A stretch of DNA of 64,000 nt from Paraspadella gotoi (GCA_051294375.1 CM119264.1:1576522-1640521); one strand, 5' to 3'; numbered from the stretch's first letter, positions 34,373 to 45,475 are shown. Made by a program: numbers and translations. The notes: a model not told the origin generated them from the sequence alone.

Positions 34373-34775
34373 CTATTTGAAGTTGTCGGCGAACCAAGAT
34401 CCCATCGCCTTCCGTCTTTCAGCGGCCTTTCCGCTGTAGTTGGTGTTCGGCGCGCAGAGAACGAAAATTGAGGAACCGGTCTCTGGACCAGAGACCAACG
34501 ATTGTATGCCTTCCACAGGAGGCCACCGCCGATTCTCGACTGAAGATGTCGTTATAGTCCACGTTGGCTTTGGATCGTTAAAACTTGGGACGATTTAGAA
34601 ACAAAGACAGCGTAAGCCCATGCCTCGCCCCCCGTCCCCTGATTTCAGATATGAGCCTGATGTAGACCAAACAATCCAGAACCATCTTTCTTGCCTTTTG
34701 AGCCTCCCTTTTTGAATTTTTGTATCCAACAGTATATATCGAACATGGACGGCCAGCGCCGAACTTCATTTTTTG
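34373..34775 (-). pseudogene. Unidentified broken coding sequence, C-terminal part
   Basis: On the minus strand, a frame open for about 70 codons ends at the stop 34375-34373 (last residues GSWFADNFK). It has balanced composition and includes RRWPPVEGIQSLVSGPE and SSIFVLCAPNTNYSGKA. Immediately upstream the reading continues in another frame with GGEAWAYAVFVSKSSQ, and before an in-frame stop come FDIYCWIQKFKKGG and DGSGLFGLHQAHI. This pattern of good protein-like text hopping frames indicates a single real coding sequence broken by at least one frameshift and one stop. I do not recognise the family. Confidence 0.5.
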
Positions 34776-35099
34776 ATCGCTATCGAAAGTACTCGTTCAA
34801 TAAAAAAAACAAAAAAGAAAGAAGAAATGATAGCGAAATATGCTAACCTTGTTTATCGGAAAAAATTGTGCTGGTGCCTCGTTGAATTATTAAAGGAAGT
34901 GTGCAAAGAGTTAAAGTTAGGATATGGAACAGCGTGTGTTTAATATGTTTCAAAACAATCAAAATGGACGACAAATCAAAATGAGCAACAAAAATTGTTT
35001 TTTATATTCCGCCAATTTCTCAGGTTCCACTTTAATGCAACCAAATAAATAAAAGTATTTTTGAATAAAAAACTTTTATTCTTTTGTTCTCATTTTTCG

Positions 35100-36002
35100 A
35101 AGATCTCTTGGACTTTTTCGACGCATCTTTGTGAACCAAACCAACGGAACCCAGAACTATTTCACTTTCCAATCACCTCTACTAAGCTGAAGAGTAGAGA
35201 GTACCCCGATCAGAGGCCAGAGAAAAGAAACCACCACTTTTGAGGGAGGAAAACAAATCAATCGAAAAGCCCGCATCTTTGGACCTTGACTTGATCTGCA
35301 ACCTTCTTATCATTCTGTCCTCAAACCGAAGCGAAGGAATGCTAGTCGAATTTTCTTTGCTCTGAAAACCTCGGGCTTGCAATCTAAAATTCAAAATCCA
35401 ACATTTTTTGGGCGTTCGGGCCAGGGGCGTCGACACAAGTCCGCGCATGGCTTTGTCTGCCTTTCAAACTTTTTACACCCGGTGCCATGCTGCTCGATGC
35501 GGTCGAATGGGGTAGGATGTACTCGGGATTGGAGCCAGAATTTTTTTATCAAAGATTTCAGCATTCGACAAAAAAAATTATGCGACATTCCCTCGTTGTC
35601 TCTGGTTTGTCCCAAAAAACGCTCGTTTGATTGGAGGCTTTTAAATCAAGTACGGCCCGCTCGTGCATGCCGAGGAAAATAGAAAGGCGAGACTGGAAGA
35701 CCTCTGGGAGGAGTGCATTGCGGATGAAAATGCTTTGTTTTAAAATCAGCCAAGGGAAGGAGATGAGATTGCCTATGAATATTCGTAGAGATAGAGAATG
35801 TCTGGTGAGGTGGAATATTATTAAGCATATCTGATTTATCCACTTGCAAACCCATAGCGGTCGTCACTCGTGAGGTCAAAAAAACAAAAATCTCGAGATA
35901 GCCGTCCTCTATGTTCGCAAAGAGGAGGCATCCCCATAACTGTTTCCAGCACATCCCTAGCTTCGTTGTTTCATGTTGTGTCATCAAGCAGCAGAGCCCC
36001 AC
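35100..36002 (-). pseudogene. Possible further broken coding fragments, unidentified
   Basis: Minus-strand open stretches at 36002-35646 (118 residues from Met), 35615-35391 (74) and 35448-35182 (88) overlap in different frames, with balanced composition. They might belong upstream of the 34373-34775 relic, which has the same strand. No motif or family is recognised, and one or more could be chance frames. Confidence 0.3.
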
Positions 36003-36194
36003 GACGTCTCGGGCTATGCAAGGTATCGGTACACAAGAGAAGAAGAGATTTGTTGTGACGAGTCCCGATTCATAGTGTGTATAGTAGGATGTGGAATGAT
36101 AGGGTTGAAAATGACCGAGTGGAGGGGGAGATTAGTGTCGGGAGGGTCGTTGGATGATGAGTGTTAGTTCTTCGGGTGTAATTCTCTGCTCCCT

Positions 36195-37175
36195 CGGGTT
36201 TATAAACAGTAGACAAGATAAGAAAGTAAGAAATCGTATATAACAGGGGAGGCAAGAGGAAAACTAAGAAAATATTATGATAAACAGGAGTACAAGAGAA
36301 AAAGGAACGGTATTGACTAGGGTAGAAATTTGTTTTCAAGAACAGTAGACAAGAACATTAAGAAGAAATTATTTTTATAAACCTATCCATTGGAGACAAG
36401 AAAATAAGCAAATTATTAAATATACAGTAGACAAGGCTGAAATGAATTTCAAGAGGATTTATTATATAAACAGGAGACGAATAGAAAATAAGGTATGAAT
36501 TTCTTATTTATAAGAGCTACGGTAGACGAAATAAGCTTGGAAAATAATATATCTTATATAATCAAAGAAATAGTTAAAAAATTTTTTTATTTATAAAACA
36601 GAGCCGGGATAGACCAACGAGAATATAATAAGACGGAAATTATTATAAACCAGGAAGACAAGAAAATAAGAAATATATAAACAGGAGACCAAGAAAAAAA
36701 GAAGCTAAATAAGAAGATATTATAAAACGTAGTAGACAAGAAAATAAGAAATTATTTAAAACTAGGAGACAAGAAAATTAAGAAATTATTATAAACAGTT
36801 TAGACAAGAAAATAAGAAATATGTGATATGATTGATAAACAGGAGACAAGAACAATTACAGAACAATATTTATTAAACTGATATAGAGAAATAAGAGCAA
36901 TTATTATAAACAAGGAGACAATCGAGAATTAAGAATCGATATAATTAAAGACATTTATAAACAGAGACAATGAAAATAAGAAGTATTAATAAATTATAAA
37001 CTAGGAGACTAAGTATGAACCAAAATAAGAAAATTTATCTGTATAAACAGGAGACAAGAAAATAAGACAGATTATTATAAACAGTAGACAAGAAAATAAG
37101 AATATTCATTATAAACAGTAGGACAAGGAAAATAAGAAATTATTATTAAACCGTAGACAGAAAGATAACAAATTA
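36195..37175. repeat. 32-bp AT-rich satellite, array 2b
   Basis: The satellite resumes after the island, with even more irregular spacing, and ends at AACAAATTATTATGG just before the 31-bp repeat. Confidence 0.85.
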
Positions 37176-37179
37176 TTAT

Positions 37180-37275
37180 GGTTCTTCAGTAGAGGTTGGA
37201 CTGTCAATAACTCATGTTTGCCAGGGAAAGTTGACTGTCAAACTCATTGCTGAAAGAAGTTGTGGGGTGTTTGTT
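37180..37275. repeat. 31-bp repeat, duplicated copy
   Basis: Counterpart of 31251-31345. GACTGTCAA and TTGACTGTCAAACTCATTG are still recognisable. Confidence 0.75.
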
Positions 37276-37779
37276 AAACTCCGCATTGCACAGAAAAAGA
37301 AAAAATAGATTAAGTGTGATACCCTTTAAAGTTAATGCCAATTTAAGGAGAGCAGTCTAAGCTCGGAAATATAATTGCTACCACTAATGATCTAATAGTT
37401 TCTCTCAAACCTGTTTAGGCCATACTTATTATTTCGTCGTAACCACGTCGCGGTATGTCTTAAAGAAGAGACGGACGACTCGAAAAAGTGAGATAGGACA
37501 CGAGGTTGAAAACGACCAGCACTGATGACAACGACGATGATGGTAATAGAGACCAAGAGATTGATTGATGAATTAACTGGACAACTTTAAACTCTCTCGA
37601 TATGATGAATTGTTATGACTAAGTATGTCTCGAACGACGTACGTCACTCACCCCTTGCCGCAACTTTCACTTCCGGGTTTGTGACTTCACGCGAGCGCTT
37701 CCATCTCTGGACTTGCAGGGACGATTCCGGAAACTTGAATGACGGAAAGAGAAAAATACGTAATTGACGTTAAGCGAAA

Positions 37780-38015
37780 TAGAGAGAGAGAGAGGAGAGA
37801 CGAGGTGAGCCGAGAGGGAGAGAGGAGAGAAGAGAGGATGAGAGAAGGAAAAGACCGAAATTAAACACATTTCAAGACGCAATCAATCAATCAAGAAAGA
37901 AAAAATAAAGAAAGAAAGAAAGAGAAGAAAGGAAGAGAGAAGAGAAGAAGAAAGATAAGAAAGAAAGAAAAGAAAAGAAAGAAAAGAAAGAAAAGCAAAG
38001 ATAAGAAAGAAAGAT
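37780..38015. repeat. (AG)n and (GAAA)n of duplication copy B
   Basis: An AG-rich tract at 37782-37855, short unique sequence, then GAAA-rich 37895-38015. Corresponds to 31701-32005. Confidence 0.8.
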
Positions 38016-38084
38016 AAAGTGAAGAAGACCGCGGACTTTTTTTTATGCTGTTTTAGATGCTCGACGACGTCTATCAAATGAGTA

Positions 38085-38620
38085 AGGGAAAGGGAAGGGC
38101 GAGGGAGAGAGAGAAAGGGAGGAGGGAGAGTTGAAAAGAAAAAGAGAGGGAGGAAGGGAAGGGAAGGGAGGGAGAAGAGGGAGGGAAAGGAGGTAAGGAG
38201 ATGAGATGGGAGGAAAGAGAAGGAGGGAAGGGGAGGAGGGAAGGAGGGAGAGGAAAGAGGAGGGGATTGAGAGGCAAGTGCTATGCATGAGTACGAACTG
38301 GCTGAGGAGAAGAAAGAGTGAGAGAGGAAAGGGGCCTGTAGAGAGGGAGAATGGACTAGGGGGAGGAGAGTAGGGAGGAGCTATAAGGGTAGGCGATGAG
38401 AGGGGAGGTAAGAGAAGGGGAGTGGGAATGTGAAGGGAAGTCGGGAGAGGGTGTTGGACGAGGGAGTGGTGAATAGACGAGTGGATAGCGTACGGTGGAG
38501 ATAGTGAGCATTGGTGGTCAGGTGAGGAATTGTAATAGAGAGGAAGGAGAAGAAAGGGAAGGAAGGAAGAATAAAGAACGGGAGGGAAGAGATAGTGTTA
38601 AGGTGAGATCTCAGAAGCAT
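38085..38620. repeat. Polypurine tract (GGGAGGAAGG type)
   Basis: About 500 bases of G/A-rich sequence grading into less pure sequence. Ser/Pro/Leu-rich minus frames are artefacts. Confidence 0.8.
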
Positions 38621-38930
38621 ATGCAATAATGCTGAGATGTGACGAGGTTGTCATAAAGGGGAAGGGGTAATGGCGGGATGGTGCGAGCTGGAGCATGGTG
38701 AGCTAGGAGGAGGACTTGGTTGGCAGAAGAGAAATATGATGCTGCTTGTGTGACAAAAGAAGAGATGGAAGGATATATGTCTAAAAATGATATTGGTTGT
38801 GTGTGGTTAGAAGAATTAAGTAAAGAAAAAGAACAAGTATAGGAAGCGAAAGAAAGAGAAAGGTTAAGCCAGGAATCTATAATAGCTTAAATGGCTAAAA
38901 GTGGANNNNNNNNNNNNNNNNNNNNNNNNN

Positions 38931-39015
38931 GTTAAGGGCAAAGGCTAAAGGCTAAAGGCTAAAAGCAAAAGGCTAAAGGCTAAGGGCAAATGTCTTAAGG
39001 CTTAGGGCAAAAGCC
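38931..39015. repeat. GGCTAAA heptamer-type repeat
   Basis: About ten GGCTAAA / GGCAAAA / GGCTAAG units directly after a 25-N gap. Before the gap, ATGGCTAAAAGTGG suggests that the array continues into it. Confidence 0.8.
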
Positions 39016-39054
39016 TAAAGAGAGGCGTAGGTGAAAAGTTTTGAGGTTAAATTG

Positions 39055-39132
39055 AGGAAAACGAGAAAAAAAATTAAATTTATGAAAAGAGTGAAAAAAG
39101 ATTGAGGGAGCGAATGAGAGGAGAATAATGAT

Positions 39133-39164
<32 letters not shown>

Positions 39165-39180
39165 GAAAAGGAAATATGGT
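39055..39180. repeat. Purine-rich tract with (GAG/GAA)n
   Basis: GAGGAGGAAGAGGAGG run at about 39130-39168. Confidence 0.75.
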
Positions 39181-39267
39181 TTAAATGGATTTAAACGACG
39201 AAGTAGAGATTAGAGGGAAATACTAATGCTAATACTTATGGGTTAACAATTTAGGGGTTAAAGACTG

Positions 39268-39584
39268 GGCTCTCTTTTCCGAGAATGCTCCATTTCTCTT
39301 CTTATATCCTATAATATAATATATTAAATTAAATATCTTCTTAAACTTAAAAATCAATCCCTAACCTTAATCCCTAACCTTAATCCCTAACCTTAACCTA
39401 AACCTAATCCATATTCCTTATTTCTAACCCTAAGCTCCTACCCTAAATGTTAATCTCTAACCATAATCATAATCCAAGTCCCAAATCTTAATCCTTAGCC
39501 TAATCTCTAACCTGTAACCTATGTAAATCTTTAATCTAATTTTTAATTTAAGGATAAAATGAGGCATTCTTGGAAAACAAGGCC
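39268..39584. mobile_element. MITE-like element, copy 2
   Basis: The left end GGCTCTCTTTTCCGAGAATG and right end CATTCTTGGAAAACAAGGCC are imperfect inverted repeats, matching copy 1 at 9431-9638. The interior holds a CCCTAACCTTAAT-type tandem tract at about 39345-39545, resembling decayed telomere-like words. No coding capacity. Confidence 0.75.
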
Positions 39585-39589
39585 TGGTT

Positions 39590-40530
39590 TTATTTTTATT
39601 TTAAAATTTAACAAAAGAAGATTATTACAATCTTTTTTTATATTTTTAGAGTAGAGTGAGGAATATTTTTTTAAACGATTTATTAATACGACGGAAATAA
39701 AAAAAATATCGAGAAAAAACAGAATTCGAGTGAGAAAAGAAAAATTTAGTGTCAAAATCTGTTTTGAGAATTTGAAGCAGAAAGAATTCGATCGAAATAC
39801 TGACTGGTCGGTCGGTCTGGTTGTTTAATATGGTTATGTTTACAGCATATTCAATAGTTTTATTAAATTCGACAGTTTTTATAATATTCATAGAGGAAAC
39901 GATAGTGAGATAATTAAAAAGATAGTATAAAACTGATAAAAAAAATATTTTAAATATTTTAAGAATATTTCACAAGTCTAGAACAACAGACGATTTCTTC
40001 AAAAAGTAACAAACACAAAATGACTGACAGATTGTGTCAGTCGGTGACATATCTTCATATATTTAATCAATTTTAAGTTTTGATATAAGTAATTCGTTGA
40101 ATCATGACAACTTAATTCAGAATTGTAACGACAGATGTGAGAATTGTCGCTTATTCTCATGCTAACACGGAGGAGCGTCTGATGTTTCGCCCGTAACGAA
40201 TTGTCTCAACGTGAGTCGCAGAAGAAAAGTTGTGTAAGGTTGAAACGTTTTAATTATTTATAGAGATCCCTCGGAAACTCGTAAAAACGATGTTTCTCCA
40301 GGCAAAACACTTTGTGAGTGTAATAACAAGAACGACTGAAATTAACTCAAATTCACTCGGATATCAAGGTTAGAAATGGAAGTAAAAATATTGACCTAAA
40401 AGTAGGGAAAGCGCGACATGAGACAAAATATCTTTCACAACAGATTTAAATAACATTATAATTTCTGGTTTAAGGATGCCCGATCAAAGCCCGTCGATTA
40501 TTGTTTTGCTGACACAAATGCCGACACAAA
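39590..40530. other. Unannotated AT-rich stretch
   Basis: No gene or repeat family recognised. Two minus-strand frames of 70-80 codons lack recognisable protein character. Confidence 0.4.
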
Positions 40531-40698
40531 TGCCGACGCTAGTAACTTTGTGCCGACAAAGTACGTGCGACGACGTGCGATGACGTGCGACGACGTGCGA
40601 CGACGACGTGTGAATGCAAAGAGTCACGTGCGCGAAGAAGCGACAACCGTGTTTCACGAGGGACGAATTTCCCGAAATTGGAACTTCTTACAATTCCG

Positions 40699-40735
<37 letters not shown>

Positions 40736-40740
40736 GAAAG
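40505..40740. repeat. GACGTGCGAC repeats and (CT)n
   Basis: ACAAATGCCGAC is duplicated near 40514. GTGCGACGAC units repeat at 40564-40612. A CT run lies at 40701-40731. Confidence 0.8.
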
Positions 40741-40971
40741 AAGGGCAATAGTGACTCTGCCGGTGATGATGTGTTTGACTGGGAAAGGAAGAGTTGGAGA
40801 CGGGGGAGGCAAGGGGCGGGAAGTTGTGTGTGAGTGTGGGATTACGAAGTGAGGAGGAAGAGGAGAAGAAGGTGGCTTTGCGTTATTGCTTAATTTGTAC
40901 TTCTTAGTTTCCCCATTTCTTTCCTTCTTGGTGCTTTTTTTTCATCATATCTTATAGTTCACCGCCCAAAT

Positions 40972-41165
40972 CGTGACGCGGTGGCTCATTGAGTAAGGCC
41001 ATTCACTTTATGACCACGAGGTACCGGTTCAATCCAAACTCGATGAATTCGTCAACCGCCTTTGGAGGTGCGAAAACCCTCGCCTTGTTACAAGCCCATG
41101 GCTTGCTAGTAGGGCGTGTAAAGAAGTTGGGATAGTTCATCTTTCAGCCAAACTTCGCGCTTTAT
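40972..41165 (+). mobile_element. tRNA-derived SINE, copy 1
   Basis: The head has an A-box-like GGTGGCTCATTGAGTAAGG and a B-box-like GGTTCAATCC at the normal tRNA spacing (about 40981 and 41027), marking an internal RNA polymerase III promoter. The body and tail (GTAAAGAAGTTGGGATAGTTC) align with copies at 61689 and 62533. The middle is more diverged than in the others. Not a functional tRNA, because the acceptor ends do not pair. Confidence 0.75.
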
Positions 41166-41184
41166 TCCACATATCCTTCTTTCT

Positions 41185-41397
41185 ATCTTTTTCTCTCTGT
41201 CTCTCTCTCTATCTCTCACCCCCGTCAAAAATAAACATTTGCATGAATTATTTTTTTCCTTTTCGCATTTTTATCGCTGGACTGTTGTTCACAAATTCTT
41301 TGTCCCTCGAGATTCAATGAAGAAAGCGAAAGCAATTTAACGGTCCGTAGTTCGTCTCTTTACTGGCAGCAGACGAGATTCTTTAACCAGTTTCTTT

Positions 41398-41475
<78 letters not shown>
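41185..41475. repeat. (CT)n-rich tracts
   Basis: CT tracts at 41185-41218 and 41400-41474, with ordinary sequence between. Confidence 0.85.
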
Positions 41476-41476
<1 letters not shown>

Positions 41477-41519
41477 GTATGTCTTGCTTAGTATGACTTT
41501 TCTTTGACGCTAAAAAATG

Positions 41520-41860
41520 ATTCGTTTTTTAGCCCGATGATTGCTATTGATCGTCTGCTGATGCTCCAGAAAAGATGTTTTTAGCCGATTCCCGGGCAAA
41601 AGTTTTAGCCGATTCGCTGCAAAAAATTTAGGCCGATTCCCACTAAAAAATATTCAGACGAATCCCACAAATTAGTTTGATACCGCCAATTCCTACGCAA
41701 AAAAAAATTAGCCAATTCCAAAAAAAAAAAAAAAAACAGACAAGCCAATTAATTTTCCCGGCAAAAAATTATTAGCCGTCCGTTCGAAAATACGTCTTAG
41801 GCCGCCCGTTCCGCGAAAGAAGATTTAGCCGATTTCCCGGAAAGACCCGAAGAAAAGCAA
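41520..41860. repeat. About 30-bp minisatellite (TTAGCCGATTCCC type)
   Basis: TTAGCCGATTCCCGGGCAAA and diverged copies (GCCGATTCCCAC, GCCAATTCC, GCCGTCCGTTCG) recur roughly every 30-35 bases about ten times. Confidence 0.75.
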
Positions 41861-42319
41861 AGAGATTTCTTAACACCGATGCGGAAAAAAAATGGTTTCG
41901 TCCCGAAAAGTGATTTAGATTCTGGGTCTTGATCCAAAGTTAAGGAGAATCAAGAAGTCGAGATAATAATCACTTTGCTTTGCGGTTCATCGTCGTGATC
42001 CCCATCATATAAGGATCAAACTAAGTCCGTCCAATGAATCTTCGCCAGCATTGCCACTTCTGTTGAAAAGGAAAGTTGTCGAAAGAAAATGTTGATAAAT
42101 GTAGTCGGTTTCAAGTTTAAAGATTTCGAATTAACGTTCATTATATTTAGAATGTAATTCGTTCCTTGCTTGCTAAAAAAACCAATAGTAACATTTGGTT
42201 TTTGAAATCTTCAAAAAGTTTTAAGAAGGTGTTGATTAAAACTTTTCCCGTGAATTTAACAGTCCTTCACCGTTTTTCATTCTTCAACTGGAAATCCTTT
42301 TTACGGTCTACTAATTTTT

Positions 42320-42575
42320 CTTCTCTCTTCTCTCTCTCTCTCTCTCTCTCTCTGTCATTCTCTCTCTCTTCTCTCTCTCTCTCTCTTATCTATTCTCTCT
42401 CTCTCTCTCTCCCTCTCTCTCTGCTTTCTCTCTATCTCTCTATCTCTCCTATCTCTCTCTCTTCTCTCTCTATCTCTCTCTCTTCTTCTCTCTCTATCTT
42501 CTCTCTCTCTCTCATCTGCTCTCTCTCTATCTATCTCTCTCTCTACTCTTCCCTCTCTCTCTCTCTCATCCTCTC
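42320..42575. repeat. CT-rich polypyrimidine tract
   Basis: Compound CTCTCT with TAT and CAT interruptions over 250 bases. Confidence 0.9.
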
Positions 42576-42684
42576 TGAGATAACGCATTAACGCAAGAAA
42601 ATCGTTTCTTCTCTGACCGAGGATATTAGAAGCAGGGTGGAATATTTTATTTTAGCGCTGGACTATTTATTATTTTCCTTTTCG

Positions 42685-42818
42685 CTCTCTCTCTCTACTT
42701 CTCGCTCTCTCTCTCTCTCTCTCTCTCCCTCTCTCTCTCTACTCTCTTTGCCCACTCCAAAAGTCTCAGACTCGCTTCAGTCGAATCGAGAGAGGCCTCA
42801 TTCCCCCCCCTCTCTCTC

Positions 42819-42851
<33 letters not shown>

Positions 42852-42895
42852 GTCTCTCTCTCATCATCTCTCTTCTCTCTCTCTTCTCTCTCTCC
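42685..42895. repeat. CT-rich tracts with unique insert
   Basis: Two CT tracts (42685-42745 and 42815-42895) around a short unique piece. Confidence 0.85.
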
Positions 42896-42949
42896 AAACT
42901 CATTCGCAGCCACGCCCACATATCCGATCGCCAGTTTTTTCCACCTGCT

Positions 42950-43155
42950 CAGTTCGCTATAACCCTAATCGGCATTTCTACGCCACATTCAACGCCAAAC
43001 TTTACGCCACTCTCAACGGCACACTTTAGCCACTCTCAACGGCCACAACTTTACGCATCTTAACGAACACTTTACGCCACTCTAAAGCCGTAATTTACGC
43101 CACTCTTCAACCGCCGCACTTTACGGGCACTCTCAACGCCACGCTTTACCGCTAG
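42950..43155. repeat. About 24-27-bp minisatellite (TTTACGCCACTCTCAACG)
   Basis: About eight imperfect units of ACTTTACGCCACTCTCAACG. Variable spacing suggests either decay or read errors. Confidence 0.8.
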
Positions 43156-43299
43156 TTCGTCGTCTCTTTCGCCACATTGACATTCGACAAAATTTCGCGT
43201 CCGTTGATTGCTTCGATGAAAGGGAAATCAATGATTTCGTCGATTTGTCAGTTCTAATTCTTTCTTTTCTTTTCGCCTGAAAATCAAAATAAGTAATGT

Positions 43300-43500
43300 T
43301 GGATCCATAAGATATTAATTTTTATTATAATTTATAATTTATATATTAATTATTTTGGTCTCTAATAAATCATTTAAGAATTGACCATAAAACTAATTTT
43401 TCTTTGATGCGCATTTATTCTGGATTCTATTTGGTCAATTGTCATTTTGCTAAAATTTCTATTTTTAGTATTTAAATTTCTACATTACCGATCTATCTTT
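43300..43500. other. Unannotated AT-rich stretch
   Basis: Nothing recognised. Confidence 0.35.
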
Positions 43501-43504
43501 TAAT

Positions 43505-43577
43505 TCTCTCTCTTTATCTCTTCGTCCTCTCTCTCTCCTCTCTCTTCGTCTCTCTCGTCTCTCCTCTCTCTCTCCTC

Positions 43578-43614
<37 letters not shown>

Positions 43615-43731
43615 CTCAACCTCCCTCCGTCTTCCTCACGGGGAAGTGAGGCGAAAGAGCCAGTTCACCATTGAATCACAGAATCACGTCGCCTTAATTC
43701 ACTTTTTCTTTCTCGTCAGCGGGGAAAAGAA

Positions 43732-43806
<75 letters not shown>
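43505..43806. repeat. (CT)n tract then (AG)n tract
   Basis: CT-rich 43505-43618 and AG-rich 43735-43806 on the same strand, separated by about 115 unique bases. They form a potential inverted-repeat stem. Confidence 0.85.
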
Positions 43807-43809
<3 letters not shown>

Positions 43810-44139
43810 ATTCTTCAATGTTATGAGAGAGCATTTCCATTTTCACAAAAACTTTGACTTCTCCATTCTTGTCCATTGACCCGACAATCACTGGGACATG
43901 ATGAGACAGTATATAGCGGGAGAATTTCACTTCCTCGATCAACGAGGTGGGCAACTCCCAACTCACTGGATTGTGATTCGAAAAAAATCCTTATACAACG
44001 TGAAAGAAAAAGACGAAAAAAAAAAAATACTTAATTTAGAAACACCATGAAGTTACCCGAAAAAAAAAAACGGCGTTGAAAATTGTTATAAAGTAACTAT
44101 AATTTACATTGTATTGTTACGCAATCCAGAAGAAATTTT

Positions 44140-44230
44140 GGGAGGAGAAGGGAGAGAGAGAGAAGAGAGAGGAGAGAAGGAAGGAGAAGGAGGAGAACGA
44201 GAGGAGAGAGAGAGAGAGAGAGAAGAAGAG
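44140..44230. repeat. (GA)n-rich tract
   Basis: Interrupted GAGAGA tract. Confidence 0.85.
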
Positions 44231-44329
44231 GAATCTTAACTGTAAGGATCGAAGGTATTCTGGGTAGTAAGAAAAGCGGCGGCCGCCGGTTACCCGTCCC
44301 AAAGATTGGATAAGATTAACAAAACGGTA

Positions 44330-44385
44330 ATTACCAATGTGTTGCGCGGCAGAGACTCTTTATTTTCCACGAGAGACTTCATTTT
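44330..44385 (+). repeat. Fragment related to the large inverted arms
   Basis: CCAATGTGTTGCGCGGCAGA followed by a T-rich stretch with TTTTCCACG resembles 53379 onward and the arm sequences at 27161 and (reversed) 20250. Short and diverged. Confidence 0.4.
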
Positions 44386-44559
44386 TCGAGTATTTTTTTT
44401 GATCAGATGATATGAACAATTAATGACATGAAAAAAAAACTTTCCGTAGGTATGCACTCGCATCGAAATTCCGTCTGTTTATTTCCTTAAGGTTTGTTCT
44501 GAGGATGGCTATAAGTCACTTAATTTGAGGTTTTTTTTCGTCTTAACAATGAGCAACCA

Positions 44560-44660
44560 ACTTAGCGCGCGATTATATGCATTTGGATAAGTTGGGACAG
44601 ACCGACGGACAGACTACTGACCGACAGACAGAGATTTAGACAGGACAGACCGACCGAAAA
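44560..44660. repeat. GACCGACAGACA-type degenerate repeat
   Basis: GACAGACCGACGGACAGAC words recur over about 70 bases. Confidence 0.6.
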
Positions 44661-44814
44661 AGTGACTTTAGAGTTTGCCCGCGGAAGGAAAGGAAGAAAA
44701 CAACTGGATAAAGAAAAAAAAAAAACAAATATAAGAAAAAGTGAAAGAGGATTAATCGACAAAGAAAATCAGAAACTAGAATAGAAACAAAAAGATTGGT
44801 GGGGAAAAGCGGAA

Positions 44815-45475
44815 AAGAGATTGGGGAAGAGAGGAAAGAAGTTGGGTAAAGAAGAAGGTTTGGGCGTAAATAGAAAGAAGATTGGGGAAGAGAGGAAAAA
44901 AAAAGATTGGGGGAAAGGGGGAAAAAAGTGGGAAAGAAGATTGTGGAAAGAGAGGAAAGAAATTTTGGAGAGAGGAAAGAGATTGGGAAAAGAGAAAGAA
45001 GATTTGGGAAGGAGGAAGAAGATTTGGGAAAAGGGTAAAGAAAGATTGGGGAAGAGAGAAAGAAAGGATTGGGAAGAGAGAAAGAAAGATGGGGAAGAGA
45101 GGAAAAGAGATTGGGGAAAAGAGGAAAGAAGATTTGGGGAAGAGAGAAGAAGATTGGGGAAAATAGGGAAGGAGATTGGGAAAGAGGAAAGAAGATTGGG
45201 AAGCGAGGAAAGAAGATTGGAAAGAAGGAAAGGAGATTGGGGAAAAAGAGGAAGAAGATTGGGGGAGAGAGGAAGAAGATTGGGGAAGAAAGGAAAGAAA
45301 GATTGGGGAAAGAGAAGAAGATTGGGAAGAGAGGAAAGAAGATTGGAAGAAAGGAAAGAAATGGAAAGAGGAAAGAGATTGGGGAAGGAGAGGAATATGG
45401 AAGAGAGGAATGAAGATTGGGGAAGAGAGAAAGAAGATTGGGGAAGAGAGGAAAGAAGAGTGGGGAAAAAAAAAA
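44815..45475. repeat. 21-22-bp polypurine minisatellite
   Basis: About 30 copies of GATTGGGGAAGAGAGGAAAG-type units. Variable length makes frames drift. Minus-strand frames reading FPNLLSL repeats of up to 283 codons are artefacts of the repeat. Confidence 0.9.

Larger units (their letters stand above)
33677..36190. other. 2.5-kb island inserted in the satellite
   Basis: It begins with a G-rich segment (GGGGGTGCGGTGGGGGGC) and ends with CTCCCTCGGGTTTATAAACAG, where the satellite resumes. It has ordinary complexity, low microsatellite content, and no visible terminal repeats or target duplication. It could be a true insertion or a clean contig placed inside long-read gap filling. Its minus strand carries several open fragments, described separately. 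Confidence 0.6.
32126..38085. repeat. Tandem segmental duplication, copy B (interrupted)
   Basis: Starts at GATGTTGTCCGTGATG and ends at ACGACGTCTATCAAATGAGT, following the order of copy A. The 32-bp satellite is split by a 2.5-kb island at 33677-36190. Many small indels separate the copies. Confidence 0.85.

Noticed and set aside
39345-39545. Interstitial telomere
   Set aside because: Words such as CCCTAACCTTAAT are irregular and sit inside a MITE-like element with inverted termini. No clean TTAGGG array.
40972-41045. Functional tRNA gene
   Set aside because: A and B boxes are present but acceptor ends do not pair and the sequence continues into a shared SINE body.
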